Origin: Leptolyngbya sp. Cla-17
GTDB lineage: Bacteria; Cyanobacteriota; Cyanobacteriia; Leptolyngbyales; Leptolyngbyaceae
NCBI RefSeq assembly: GCF_016807185.1
Contig: NZ_JAEVYN010000005.1
Coordinates: 62,001 to 126,000, forward strand
Length of the DNA stretch: 64,000 nucleotides
Direction: 5' to 3'
Shown: positions 27,702 to 37,245 of the stretch, piece by piece
How the letters are laid out: each line of letters starts with the position of its first letter
Numbering within the stretch: the stretch's first letter is position 1
The notes under the pieces: model-generated
What the model saw: only the letters and a program-made list of their open reading frames with translations
Databases searched by the model: none
What the model was told of the DNA's origin: nothing
Translations under genes and position numbers: made by a program

Positions 27702-27747
27702 TCATTGCTGCTGTAGATCATAAAGACATACAAGAAAGGAGTTAGGC

Positions 27748-28248
27748 ATGCCAAGATTTACGGTTAACTCTGACCGCTTTGACCCATATCACAATTTTAA
27801 GTTCAAAGTTAAGTGGGATGGTCAGTACGTGGCAGGGCTGAGCAAGTGCAGTGCCTTAAAGAAAACCACCGAATCAACGCCCTGGTATGAAGCGGGGGAT
27901 CAGAGTGGGCCGCACAAGATTCCCGGCAAAACGACCTGTGATCCGATTACGCTTTCAGCAGGTGTCACCCATGACACTACCTTTGAGGCATGGGCAAATC
28001 TCGTCAATAACTACGAGGGGGAAGCAGCGATGTCGTTGAAGAACTTTCGTAAAGATATCACCATTGAAGTTTGTAACCTCCAGGGTAAAACAGTTCTTGC
28101 CTATAACGTTTTTCGTTGTTGGGTTGCAGAATACCAGGCGATTCCTGAATTGGATGCCAGTGGCAATGCGGTGATGATACAGACCATCAAACTAGAGCAT
28201 GAGGGTTGGAAACGCGACATGTCTGTGACCGAACCCGTTGAAACCTAA
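27748..28248 (+). CDS. inner tube protein (gp19-like)
   Basis: A 166-aa T4-gp19/Hcp-type tube subunit (Afp1/Pvc1). YHNFKFKVKWDGQYVAGLSK opens the beta-barrel, followed by LSAGVTHDTTFEAWAN and RKDITIEVCNLQGKTVLAYN, typical of tail-tube proteins that stack as hexamers inside the sheath. It follows the sheath after 46 bp with SD AAAGGAG. A single tube gene is present, so the same subunit must form the whole tube apart from the adaptor. Confidence 0.93.
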   Translation: MPRFTVNSDRFDPYHNFKFKVKWDGQYVAGLSKCSALKKTTESTPWYEAGDQSGPHKIPGKTTCDPITLSAGVTHDTTFEAWANLVNNYEGEAAMSLKNFRKDITIEVCNLQGKTVLAYNVFRCWVAEYQAIPELDASGNAVMIQTIKLEHEGWKRDMSVTEPVET

Positions 28249-28255
28249 AGCAGCC

Positions 28256-29173
28256 ATGGTAAATAAGGTGATGGATAATGTCACGGTGTTCCTCCCTGGA
28301 GGCTATATGGATTGCAATGGTAGCCTTCACCAAGAGGTTGAGATTACGCCGCTCACAGGTCGTGAAGAGGAACTACTAGTTTCACAGCAACAACGGGAGG
28401 TGGCATCACTAGTCACAGAGGTGCTTCAACGATGTGTCCAGCGCATTGGCACAGTTAGCCCTGTCACTAAAGATGTAATTTGTAACCTGCTGGTCGCTGA
28501 TCGCCAGTATTTGTTACTTAAGCTGCGAGAGCTAACCCTGGGAGACTACGTTCGGGCCACCATCTGCTGCCCCTGGCCCGGCTGTGGCAAGAAGATTATG
28601 GTCAACTTTACGATTGCCGATATTCCCGTTACGGAGTCAATCGATAAAAACTTCATTTATAGGATGGAACTCTCACTAGAAGCAGCTTTTGTCTCTAAGA
28701 CGGGAGAAATATCTCGTGAGGTTGCCTTTCGCCTCCCCAATGGTGGCGATCAGGAATTGATCTCGCCCCTTTTGGCTCAAAATGAGGCACAGGCACTGAG
28801 CCTATTGTTGCAACGCTGTCTTCATAGCATAGGCTCACTTGAACACCCCAAGCAGGAGGTTATTGATCTGCTTTCGCCCCTAGCGCGGATGGAAATTGAG
28901 CAGCAGATGGAGGCTGTTGCGCCCAAAGTGGAATTAACGATGGAGTCGAAGTGTCCGGAGTGTGGTCGCGATTATGCAGTGCCGTTTGACATCCAGCACT
29001 TTTTCTTTGGCGAACTACAAACCAGCCGTGACTTGCTTTACCGAGAAGTGCATTATCTGGCCTACCACTATCACTGGAGTGAGCGGGAAATTATGGACAT
29101 GCCCCGCCCAAAGCGACGCACCTATATTGAAATTCTTGCAGAAGAAATCGAGAAATTAAACGATGTCGCTTGA
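28256..29173 (+). CDS. T4-type baseplate-associated protein with Cys pairs
   Basis: About 305 aa from ATG 28256 (28271 is an alternative start); it overlaps the tube stop region only if a TTG start at 28238 is used. It resembles the T4 base-plate family (gp26/gp51-like): ITPLTGREEELL and a C-terminal part YREVHYLAYHYHWSEREIMD then MPRPKRRTYIEIL. Two Cys groups, CCPWPGCGK and CPECGRDY, could form a zinc ribbon. In phages such proteins assist hub assembly. It overlaps the next gene by 11 bp. Confidence 0.65.
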   Translation: MVNKVMDNVTVFLPGGYMDCNGSLHQEVEITPLTGREEELLVSQQQREVASLVTEVLQRCVQRIGTVSPVTKDVICNLLVADRQYLLLKLRELTLGDYVRATICCPWPGCGKKIMVNFTIADIPVTESIDKNFIYRMELSLEAAFVSKTGEISREVAFRLPNGGDQELISPLLAQNEAQALSLLLQRCLHSIGSLEHPKQEVIDLLSPLARMEIEQQMEAVAPKVELTMESKCPECGRDYAVPFDIQHFFFGELQTSRDLLYREVHYLAYHYHWSEREIMDMPRPKRRTYIEILAEEIEKLNDVA

Positions 29174-30104
29174 GCATCCCTCTATGGCAGCAGGTTATTT
29201 ACATCAGATTCTCGTTAATGGCGCGACTCCGTTTCGCTATCGTAGCAATGTGCGATCGCTGCTCGGAATGCCAGACATTGATGCAACTCCCCCTGCTGCT
29301 GCAAATCTTCCGCCCATTGAGTTTCTGTATGCCATACCTCGATCGATTTCAGCGAATTTGCCAGACTCGATTCAACAGAGTAGTTGGGAATCAGATTCCA
29401 CTAACGCAAACGAATTGGTAAGGGAAGTACTTCCCCATACGCCTCTAACAAAACCGCCTATTACCACTACCATTCCTGGAATCACTAATTATCGCTCTCC
29501 TAGTCTAGAGAGTAGACTAACGATCCCAGGCTCTCTCCAACCAGCCGAAACCAATATAGGGATGCCCGAAGCAATTGATTCCATCGACAGTCCACAACGT
29601 TTGATTTCAGCTTTTCCTTCTAGGAAGATCGTGCCTAAAATTTCAGCTAGCTCGATTGAGACTCCTCAACATTTGGTAGAGGATTCAAGCATCAAGGATG
29701 TTGCCAGCGAATCTGCCACCTTATCTTTTCGCAAGCAGGCAAGTACAGATACTAATACTACGAGCATCAATACAACACCAACTAAAGGGCTAGCTAGCCA
29801 GACTGCACCCTTGCCAATTGCTACCACACCCATACCTATGGCAAGTGCCATCCATATGCCTCCTAGTGCTGTGGCAGTTCAACCGGCAGCCAAAGTAACG
29901 GAAGAACTGACCAGGCTTCGTCACATAGTTGCTGACCTGACTGCCCAGGTTACTGCTCAGAAGGAATTTCAGCGACCAGCACCACCTATCGTTTTGCCTC
30001 CATCTGTGCAGATCGTTGAACGATCTGTGTCACCCCAAAAAACTCCGCAGGCATTTTGGGAGCGGAGTTATGTGAGCCGCTTGTATCGCTGGTCGCGCAG
30101 GTGA
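29163..30104 (+). CDS. CIS-associated protein of unknown role, low-complexity with terminal coiled coil
   Basis: A 313-aa protein whose ATG lies inside the preceding gene (11-bp overlap), implying coupled translation. Residues ~50-240 are Pro/Thr/Ser/Ile-rich and probably disordered; residues ~245-275 (VTEELTRLRHIVADLTAQVT) form a short coiled coil; the C-terminus is basic (YVSRLYRWSRR). No family is recognised. The position between baseplate and DUF4255 genes suggests a structural part. It is one candidate for the tape-measure role, though it lacks the long helical body usual for rulers. Confidence 0.6.
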   Translation: MSLEHPSMAAGYLHQILVNGATPFRYRSNVRSLLGMPDIDATPPAAANLPPIEFLYAIPRSISANLPDSIQQSSWESDSTNANELVREVLPHTPLTKPPITTTIPGITNYRSPSLESRLTIPGSLQPAETNIGMPEAIDSIDSPQRLISAFPSRKIVPKISASSIETPQHLVEDSSIKDVASESATLSFRKQASTDTNTTSINTTPTKGLASQTAPLPIATTPIPMASAIHMPPSAVAVQPAAKVTEELTRLRHIVADLTAQVTAQKEFQRPAPPIVLPPSVQIVERSVSPQKTPQAFWERSYVSRLYRWSRR

Positions 30105-30116
30105 GGAGGAACAGCG

Positions 30117-30956
30117 ATGAGTGCTTCTACGGCGATCGGGTTGGTCAGTGAGTCTCTCAGGAATCTCCTGGTGGGTGAGATGCAGTTGAGTTCATCTGTA
30201 GATGTAACGATCCTGGCACCGGATGAAGGGGGGGGGAATCAGCGAATTAATTTATTCCTGTATCAGGTTTTAGAGAATCCAACCCTTAAGAATATGGACT
30301 GGCAACTCAAGCCAGGAACTGCCAATGTGCTGGTACCTCCGCCCCTTTCTTTAAATTTGTTCTACCTGATGACACCCTACGCCCCCAATGAGCAGCAGAC
30401 TGGCAACTCGACTGCCCATGCAATTTTGGGTGAAGCCATGCGTGTTTTCTACGAAAACCCAATTGTGCCCCAAACTTACCTAGCCGATGGACTGGAGGAT
30501 GCCCGGGAACAGATTCAAATTATCCATAACACGCTGGATATGGAAGAGTTGGCGCGGGTCTGGAGTACGTTTACAAAGCCATTTCGTCTGTCGATTCTCT
30601 ACCAGGTTTCGGTTGTGCAAATCGATGCTCTGCCTGCCAGTGAGCGTCCAATGCCGCCCCGAGTCCGCCAAACTGGAGCACCTGAGGTTGGTGCGATGTT
30701 CAGCCCACCCATAGTAGACAGCATCACTCCCATACGGGGATCTGTGGGGACAGCCATCACCCTCCAAGGAGAGCACTTGGTAGGTTGGCGGGCTTCGGTT
30801 AGGATTTTGCGGAGAACCATTCTCAATGCCCAAGAATTAACCCAAAATCAATTCACTGTCACGGTTCCGAATGATTTGCCCCCAGGGTTCCACGAAATAC
30901 GAGTTGATGTCTCAAACTTATTCAGGAGAACTTTTTTCTTTGAGGTAACCCCATGA
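30117..30956 (+). CDS. DUF4255 tube/sheath terminator (Afp16/Pvc16-like) with IPT/TIG domain
   Basis: A 279-aa protein. The N-terminal DUF4255 domain (residues ~1-180: STAIGLVSESLRNLLVGEM, NLFLYQVLENPTLKN, LSLNLFYLMTPYAP) is the family of Afp16, which caps the distal end of the tube and sheath and sets final length. A C-terminal IPT/TIG beta-sandwich (~198-279: PPIVDSITPIRGSVGTAITL) is added, perhaps for contact with a surface or membrane. SD GAGGAG lies before the ATG. It overlaps the AAA gene by 4 bp (ATGA). Confidence 0.88.
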   Translation: MSASTAIGLVSESLRNLLVGEMQLSSSVDVTILAPDEGGGNQRINLFLYQVLENPTLKNMDWQLKPGTANVLVPPPLSLNLFYLMTPYAPNEQQTGNSTAHAILGEAMRVFYENPIVPQTYLADGLEDAREQIQIIHNTLDMEELARVWSTFTKPFRLSILYQVSVVQIDALPASERPMPPRVRQTGAPEVGAMFSPPIVDSITPIRGSVGTAITLQGEHLVGWRASVRILRRTILNAQELTQNQFTVTVPNDLPPGFHEIRVDVSNLFRRTFFFEVTP

Positions 30957-33211
30957 TAGTGCAGCCGGATATCCCCAAAAATCAGGTGATGCCGGCTTAT
31001 GCTGACCCGTTTGAGCATCTGTATGATGTGTTGAAGTGGTTGGATCTGCGAATTCAGATGGAAGTATTGAAGCTACGATCGCGCACCCAACCGTTCCAGC
31101 AGTTAGCCGTTGACCAGCAGGTCTATATCAGTCATGAAGAAGTGGACTGGTTAGTAGGTGCAGCATCCTTGCCCAACTCAGATTCAGTCGAACTAGGCAA
31201 GCTCCGCCATCAGATTGCCCAACTGTCGCAACAGATGCAAGCTAGGGTTGTGGTTAGCCTTGAACAAGAGGTCTTTCTGCCGCTGATTCAGTTAGCCCGT
31301 ACTTTCAAACTCTCCCCGTTTGAAGCACAGGCGGTAGTTATCTGTCTCGCTCCAGAGCTACACCGTAAATATGACCGGCTCTACGCTTATTTGCAAGACG
31401 ACATCACCCGCAAGAAACCCAGTGTCGATTTGATTTTGACGCTGCTTTGCTCAGCTCAAAGCGATCGCGCCAGCCCTGACCTTTCTGCTCGTTGGCGAGC
31501 CAAATTCTATTTCTCGGAGACAGCAACTCTCTTTCGGGCAGATATTCTCCAACCCATTGATGATCCCCACAGTCCTTCTGGAGCGAGTGATTTGGGGCGA
31601 TTTCTGCGGTTGGATGGGCGGATTTTGAACTATTTGTTGGGCAATTACCAGATCGATGAACGGTTAAGTAATCTGGTGACTCTACATAACCCTAGCCAGA
31701 CCTTGGAACAGGTGTTGATAGACCCGATCGCCAAAACCAAAATGGAGCAATTGTTGCAGCACCACTGCTCACCTCCCACAAAGGAAGGTGATCGGGTAGT
31801 AGTGTATCTTCAGGGGCTAACGGGTGTGGGTAAGCGGGAATTAGCTCTGGGAGCTTGTGCCCAGCTCAATTGTCGGTTGCTCTATGTCGATTTGAATTTG
31901 CTACTGGCGCAGGAAGCAGAAGCGGAAAAGCTCGTGCGGTTAGTGTTTCGTGAAGGACTGCTGCTACGGGGGGCGCTCTATTTTGATCACTTGGATCGAT
32001 TGATGGGGGATGAGCCAAAGGGGAAGATGATCTTGAAGCGGCTGGCGAGGATCATGGCTGACTTTGGCTGGTTGGCATTTTTGGCGGGGGAAAAGCCCTG
32101 GCACCCCCAGGATTTATTTGAGTCGATGGTGTTTCAGTCGATCGCCCTCTCTCTGCCCGATATGGCATTGCGAACGGCTATTTGGAAGCAGTCTCTAGAA
32201 AACCATCTACCCACTGCTGATGAGACTTGGGCAAACCAACTGGCGAATCAGTTTCGTTTGACCCCCAGGCAAATTCGAGCAGCGGTGGCAATGGCGATCG
32301 CCCACGGTTCCCTGACGGCGGAACAACCGGATCTAACGCTAGCTGATCTCTATACTGCCTGCCGGAACCAAAGCAATCAAAAGTTGAGTGAATTGGCGGC
32401 AAAGGTTGAGCCGCGCTATGGCTGGCAGGATCTGATCCTGCCTGAAGACAAGCTGGCGCAACTGAAGGAAATTTGTAGTCAGTCGAGGCATCGCTACCAG
32501 GTGTTTGGTGACTGGGGTTTTGACCGCAAGCTATCCCATGGTAAAGGATTAAGTGCGCTGTTTTCGGGTCCACCCGGTACGGGTAAGACCATGGCAGCCC
32601 AAGTCATTGCCCATGATCTCCAGGTAGATCTGTATAAGGTAGACCTGGCTGGGGTGGTAAGCAAATACATCGGTGAGACGGAAAAGAATCTGTCCCGCAT
32701 TTTTCAGGAAGCGGAAACCAGCAATGCGATTCTATTTTTTGATGAGGCGGATGCCCTATTTGGCAAACGCACAGAAGTCTCGGATGCCCACGATCGCTAT
32801 GCCAACATTGAAACTAGCTATTTGCTGCAAAGGATGGAGGAGTATGAAGGGATTGTGATTCTGGCTACGAACCTGCGGGCGAATATGGACGATGCTTTTA
32901 CTCGGCGACTACGGTTTATTGTCGAGTTTCCCTTCCCGGATGATGCCAACCGAGGGCTCATCTGGAAAACCCATTTCCCACCTGATGCTCCTTTAAGTGA
33001 GGAGTTAGATTATGAATTCCTGGCACGAAAGTTTCAGGTGGCAGGGGGCAGTATCAAGAACATTGTGTTGAGCGCGGCTTTCTTTGCGGCTGAGGAGGGA
33101 GGGGCGATCTGCATGAATCATGTTTTGCGGGGAGCAAAGCGAGAATTTGAGAAGATCGGCAAACTGTGGAATGAGGTGAACGCACCGTCATCTGGAACTA
33201 GGAAGCATTGA
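30953..33211 (+). CDS. AAA+ ATPase of contractile injection systems (Afp15/Pvc15-like)
   Basis: A 752-aa protein with two P-loop modules. The first (residue ~289, GLTGVGKRELALG) keeps a P-loop-like turn but looks degenerate. The second is complete: Walker A SGPPGTGKTMAA (~539), Walker B ILFFDEADALFGKR (~596), sensor ILATNLRANMDDAFTRRLRF and an arginine finger. Afp15-type ATPases are conserved in extracellular CIS; they are needed for cargo loading or assembly and resemble ClpV/p97-type remodelers. The AAA gene is in a typical place, after DUF4255 and directly before the cargo gene. Confidence 0.92.
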   Translation: MIVQPDIPKNQVMPAYADPFEHLYDVLKWLDLRIQMEVLKLRSRTQPFQQLAVDQQVYISHEEVDWLVGAASLPNSDSVELGKLRHQIAQLSQQMQARVVVSLEQEVFLPLIQLARTFKLSPFEAQAVVICLAPELHRKYDRLYAYLQDDITRKKPSVDLILTLLCSAQSDRASPDLSARWRAKFYFSETATLFRADILQPIDDPHSPSGASDLGRFLRLDGRILNYLLGNYQIDERLSNLVTLHNPSQTLEQVLIDPIAKTKMEQLLQHHCSPPTKEGDRVVVYLQGLTGVGKRELALGACAQLNCRLLYVDLNLLLAQEAEAEKLVRLVFREGLLLRGALYFDHLDRLMGDEPKGKMILKRLARIMADFGWLAFLAGEKPWHPQDLFESMVFQSIALSLPDMALRTAIWKQSLENHLPTADETWANQLANQFRLTPRQIRAAVAMAIAHGSLTAEQPDLTLADLYTACRNQSNQKLSELAAKVEPRYGWQDLILPEDKLAQLKEICSQSRHRYQVFGDWGFDRKLSHGKGLSALFSGPPGTGKTMAAQVIAHDLQVDLYKVDLAGVVSKYIGETEKNLSRIFQEAETSNAILFFDEADALFGKRTEVSDAHDRYANIETSYLLQRMEEYEGIVILATNLRANMDDAFTRRLRFIVEFPFPDDANRGLIWKTHFPPDAPLSEELDYEFLARKFQVAGGSIKNIVLSAAFFAAEEGGAICMNHVLRGAKREFEKIGKLWNEVNAPSSGTRKH

Positions 33212-33223
33212 GGAGGATCTGGG

Positions 33224-35386
33224 ATGTTTACTGTGAAGGATCAAGACCCACAGAAAAAAGCTGTTACTTCCCGTTCTAAAGGTTTGGATGGGAAGACCCA
33301 CAGTGGGCCACAAATGCGCGAGCCGGTTGGTTCTCTGCAATCCCTACAACGCAATCTGGGTAATGGCTACCTGCAAGCAAGCAATCCGACAAGCACTCAC
33401 ATGACAACGGACGTCAATGGGTTGCGGCTTCAACGGGCTTGTGCCTGTGGCAGTTCATGTGCGAAGTGTGCCGCAAAAGGAAATGAGCAACGAATACTCC
33501 AGCCTAAGCTGACGATTGGCTCACCCAATGACAGGTACGAGCAAGAAGCCGATCGCATTGCCGATCAGGTGATGCGAATGCCAGAGCCAACGATTCAACG
33601 ACGGATGGATCCGGAAGAAGAAGAGGACATGGTTCAGAGGAAGGTTGCTGACCAAATTACTCCTTTAGTCCAGAGGGAAGCGTTGCCTGAGATGGAAGAG
33701 GAAGAAGAGGAAGTCATTCAGACGAAAACGATTGGCAATCAAACTGCTCCTTTTCCCCCGCGAGAATCCTCTGAAGTTCCCTCCATCGTCCACGAAGTTT
33801 TGAACTCGCCCGGCCAACCGCTTGACCCAGCTACCCGCGCCTTTATGGAACCGCGCTTCGGTCACGATCTCAGTAGGGTGCGCGTGCACACGGACGCGAA
33901 GGCGGCTGAGTCGGCGCAGGCGGTGAACGCACGAGCTTACACGGTCGGGCGGGACGTGGTGTTTGGGAACGGTGAGTATGCGCCTCAATCGGCAGAAGGC
34001 GGCTGGCTCTTCGCGCATGAGTTAACGCATGTAATGCAGCAAAATATGGTTGGTAGTGAGGCATCTGTCCGCCGTAGCGAATCAGCACCCGTACTCCAGA
34101 GAAACCCCGCGCGCGCGACCCCGCGCGCGCTTCGGGTCGTTGGCAAGGGGTTCGAGAAGCGCGTAGACGTAGTGGTGACGCAAGCCCAGAATTCCCGTAT
34201 GGCAATCACCACCGCCTTAGACGATGGGATAAAGGGCCTGGATGCAACCCGCGCCGATCTCGAAGCGGTTGCCAAGGTTTACATGCTGGCATACACGCAC
34301 TTCGAGATGATTCTCAAGAGGGGTGAGGCAGAGGCGAAGGTGAACGCTGCGATCCAGAATTTGGTCCTCAGCATAGCTATCAGTGTTGCCGTCGGTGTGC
34401 CGCTTAGCGCAGCGCTGAGCGGTATGGTTGTGGTGCGGATTCTCGATAAGACGCTCATCGAGTTCGGCAAGACGATGGTCAAGGAAGGGGTGAAAAAGAC
34501 CCTTATGCCGGACAGCGGTGGCGGGCTGGCAGCCACCGCGGAAGCGGCGACGGAGGACTTTAAGGGCAAAGTGAACCCGACCCTGAAGCGCCTGGAGGTT
34601 TTTCAGCAGCTTACGGACCTCTACCGCGAGCTAGCGATGCTCGGCCTCAAGATTGACGATGTGGCGCAAGTCTCCGACTGGTGTGTCGAAGCGAAAGCGG
34701 ATGCACGCGAGTTCGAGTTGACAGGTCGCCACCGAACGCTCTCCGAGATTCAGCTCGATATGCAGATCTCCATTCTGGAGGGGGCGGCGGAGTCGCAGAA
34801 CAAACTTGGCGATCAGATCGCTTCCATCTCCGGGCGCATCCGCGAGGCACAGAAGGCGGCAAGCGACGCGGCCGCCAAAGCCGACGCCGATCGGATGGAG
34901 CGCCACCTCTGGATTCAATGGATGGGCTCGCTGCCGCTCGATGATGCCGACTTGATCGATGCAGACCCCATCGAGAATCGGCTTAATCGACTCGGCATTC
35001 AGGGCTACCGCCCTCATGGGGGCGGTGGTAGCCTTATCGACTGGTACACTGGCGATTGGACCTCCGGGAGTGACGTGGAGGAGGGGGTGAAACGCGCGCA
35101 GCTCTACTCGGCGGCGATTGCCGCTGTGGGCCAAATAGGAGTGCTCTACGCTTACTCTCCGACTCATGGCAAGCTTGCCCTAAGCAGGCAGGTGGGCGAT
35201 CAGCGCACGCCTTGGGCGCGCGCCGACGGCATGACGATCCAGATCTATGGCGAGGCCGTGGATGGCGACGCGATCAGGGTCGTCGGCCTTAGCGGCGGCT
35301 TCGGCTCCCCCAAGCTCATCGGCCAGCCGCGTAAAGACGAGATGCGGGGCGTGCCGCCGCCTGACCTTTCGTACAATAGGTTGTGA
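33224..35386 (+). CDS. DUF4157 (eCIS core) cargo/effector-like protein
   Basis: A 720-aa protein. The N-terminal region has a Cys cluster (CACGSSCAKCAAKG) and the segment YEQEADRIADQVMRMPEP, both common in DUF4157 proteins. The DUF4157 domain (~185-270) includes FGHDLSRVRVHTDAKAAESA and ends GWLFAHELTHVMQQ, a HExxH-like metalloprotease relic. The remaining ~440 residues match nothing I know: a hydrophobic hairpin (~379-407, LVLSIAISVAVGVPLSAALS), long helices, then a Gly-rich C-terminal domain. DNA from ~33.83 kb is much GC-richer than the flanking genes, so the effector part was probably acquired. DUF4157 proteins are typical payloads of extracellular CIS. No separate immunity gene follows. 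Confidence 0.8.
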   Translation: MFTVKDQDPQKKAVTSRSKGLDGKTHSGPQMREPVGSLQSLQRNLGNGYLQASNPTSTHMTTDVNGLRLQRACACGSSCAKCAAKGNEQRILQPKLTIGSPNDRYEQEADRIADQVMRMPEPTIQRRMDPEEEEDMVQRKVADQITPLVQREALPEMEEEEEEVIQTKTIGNQTAPFPPRESSEVPSIVHEVLNSPGQPLDPATRAFMEPRFGHDLSRVRVHTDAKAAESAQAVNARAYTVGRDVVFGNGEYAPQSAEGGWLFAHELTHVMQQNMVGSEASVRRSESAPVLQRNPARATPRALRVVGKGFEKRVDVVVTQAQNSRMAITTALDDGIKGLDATRADLEAVAKVYMLAYTHFEMILKRGEAEAKVNAAIQNLVLSIAISVAVGVPLSAALSGMVVVRILDKTLIEFGKTMVKEGVKKTLMPDSGGGLAATAEAATEDFKGKVNPTLKRLEVFQQLTDLYRELAMLGLKIDDVAQVSDWCVEAKADAREFELTGRHRTLSEIQLDMQISILEGAAESQNKLGDQIASISGRIREAQKAASDAAAKADADRMERHLWIQWMGSLPLDDADLIDADPIENRLNRLGIQGYRPHGGGGSLIDWYTGDWTSGSDVEEGVKRAQLYSAAIAAVGQIGVLYAYSPTHGKLALSRQVGDQRTPWARADGMTIQIYGEAVDGDAIRVVGLSGGFGSPKLIGQPRKDEMRGVPPPDLSYNRL

Positions 35387-35441
35387 GGCAATGCTAGGGC
35401 GCGAGCGCGATCCGCACCCTGCATAGTGCGATCGATCGCCT

Positions 35442-35554
35442 CGTAGGTTGGGTTGACGAAGGAAACCCAACACCTATAAGCCTTTCGGGTCAAACGGAAT
35501 ACAAATGCAACCTTTGGCTTTGTTGGGTTTTGCTGTCGCGCAACCCAACCTACG
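35442..35554. mobile_element. cyanobacterial GTAGGTTGGGTT-type MITE
   Basis: Terminal inverted repeats CGTAGGTTGGGTTG and CAACCCAACCTACG enclose ~85 bp with internal half-repeats (GAAACCCAACA / TGTTGGGTTTTG). This short dispersed repeat type is widespread in filamentous cyanobacteria. The remainder of the 640-bp gap (35387-36028) shows no gene I can support. Confidence 0.75.
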
Positions 35555-36028
35555 TTTATTAATTGCTGATTTCTGGGGGAAATTGAATATCGCCCTCCGT
35601 ACCCCAATCGAGGGGATAACAGTCATCCCGCACATAACGGTGAAAACTCGAATGTAGTCTACGGGTTGCAGCTAATTACACCTAACCAGGTGAAGGGAAC
35701 CGTACGATCGTGCCTAGGGCTCAAGAGAAAGGAGCGATCGCAGTTGCGTTTTAGGATAAGGGGGATCGTATTTGTTTGAGGTAGTAAGAGACGATTGTCG
35801 GGCGATTCTCCTCAAAATGGCAGAGCCCGACATAGGTGTCCTGGCAGGGCGATTGTCACTATCCTGAATCACCCACTTTATGAATCAGTTGCGATCGCTT
35901 CACATCGATTTGTTGCAGCTGAGAAACCCAATTGTTCTGGACAACATAAAATAAATTCATCCCCAATACCTAAAATCGTCACCAATAGCTCAGGTCACGC
36001 AGTTCACATTTGTGAAAAAGAAACAATT

Positions 36029-36706
36029 ATGTCTGGCTTCCCCAATAAACCCAGAATTCTGCGTGGAGCATTTGTCGAATACGGCATCAGCCTTCCCCCT
36101 CTCTTTGTGGTGTTTCAGTTCAATCCGATACAATTAACTCGCAATCGCAGCCTCACCCACGCTCCACCGAGTGGTGGACCAGACTCACTTAGGGACTTCC
36201 ACAAGATCTCTGACGACCTTGCCGAGATCAGGGATGAGCAGATCGTCACCGTGCAAGAGGAAACGATAGGATTTGAGATCCGCCTAGATGCCTCCGATAA
36301 GCTGAATGAAGGTGACACCATTACCGAGCAGTTTGGCATTTCGCCCCAGCTTTCTACGCTGGAGTTGATGGTTCATCCAAAAGATGAAAGCTTGATTGGT
36401 CAAGCACTCGGATCGCTCTTAGGTTCGCCGGGGGGATTTAGCTTTACTCGCAAGCCTAATCCGCCTTTAGTCCTGTTCATTTGGGGACGTAAACGAGTAT
36501 TGCCCGTCAACATCAATAGTCTAAACATCACTGAAACGCTGTATAGCGCCGATCTAAACCCAACCCAGGCTACTGTCAGCGTCAGCTTAACCGTCATTGA
36601 GGGACGGAGTAGCCCCTACATGTATTCCAAGGCGAGGAAAGAAGCCATGTCGGAACTCAATTTAACCAATATCACTGACATCGCTAATGTTGTGATTCCA
36701 GGATAA
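36029..36706 (+). CDS. CIS tube-adaptor protein (Afp7 N-terminal-like)
   Basis: 225 aa from ATG 36029. The frame is open back to 35795, but earlier starts add sequence without family character. Features are LPPLFVVFQFNPIQLTRNRS at the N-terminus and PPLVLFIWGRKRVLPVNINS then NPTQATVSVSLTVIE at the C-terminus, the CIS_tube module that forms the first ring joining the tube to the hub. It is 5 bp from the LysM-like gene. In Afp7 these two modules form one protein; here they are separate. Confidence 0.75.
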   Translation: MSGFPNKPRILRGAFVEYGISLPPLFVVFQFNPIQLTRNRSLTHAPPSGGPDSLRDFHKISDDLAEIRDEQIVTVQEETIGFEIRLDASDKLNEGDTITEQFGISPQLSTLELMVHPKDESLIGQALGSLLGSPGGFSFTRKPNPPLVLFIWGRKRVLPVNINSLNITETLYSADLNPTQATVSVSLTVIEGRSSPYMYSKARKEAMSELNLTNITDIANVVIPG

Positions 36707-36711
36707 AACTT

Positions 36712-37236
36712 ATGTTTTTCAAAAATTCGCGTTACCGCAAACTGCCAGATGAAGTAACAGTGGATGCCAAAGGGCGACGGCTGACATCTAAGAGTTCAAG
36801 AGCGCTACCCGAAGTAACAGGTATCTTTCAACACACCCTTGCAGATGGCGATCGCCTCGACCACTTAGCCCATAAATACTACAATCAACCCCGCAAATGG
36901 TGGCGCATCTGTGATGCCAATCCAGAATTCATGTCACCCCAGGCTTTATTAGGCAAAACACCATTCATTACTCAACAATTTCCCCTCTCTTTTCCTGAGA
37001 GTCAAGGACAACCGCCTTGGGCTGTGTTGATGAAGACAATCTCTGACCAGGTTGGTATTGAAGATATTTTGCTGACAGATGACGAAAATTACCTGATCAT
37101 CACGTTTAATCAAATTAACATTCAAGCCAGCACCTTGACTGAGATAATCAGCAGGGCCGGTTTTATCGTAGGGCAACCGCAGACCATTGGACGCACGGGC
37201 AAGCAGATCGTCATTCCTCCTGATATTTTTGCATAA
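36712..37236 (+). CDS. LysM/gpX-like baseplate protein
   Basis: A 174-aa protein with TLADGDRLDHLAHKYYNQPR followed by KWWRICDANPEFM, the LysM-like tail-protein-X module that clamps the tube-baseplate junction in P2-type tails and Afp7. The C-terminal half (WAVLMKTISDQVGIEDILLT) has no clear family. It sits between the tube adaptor and the gpD-like hub with almost no spacing. Confidence 0.75.
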   Translation: MFFKNSRYRKLPDEVTVDAKGRRLTSKSSRALPEVTGIFQHTLADGDRLDHLAHKYYNQPRKWWRICDANPEFMSPQALLGKTPFITQQFPLSFPESQGQPPWAVLMKTISDQVGIEDILLTDDENYLIITFNQINIQASTLTEIISRAGFIVGQPQTIGRTGKQIVIPPDIFA

Positions 37237-37245
37237 AGGCAATTT

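Noticed and set aside
34000..35170. Several long antisense ORFs within the DUF4157 gene
   Set aside because: GC-rich DNA produces long spurious frames; none has recognisable motifs or start signals.
35640..35760. Group II intron 3' end (sequence around GTGAAGGGAACCGTACGATCG)
   Set aside because: It has a vague resemblance to intron domain sequence, but there is no reverse transcriptase ORF and no clear domain V hairpin.
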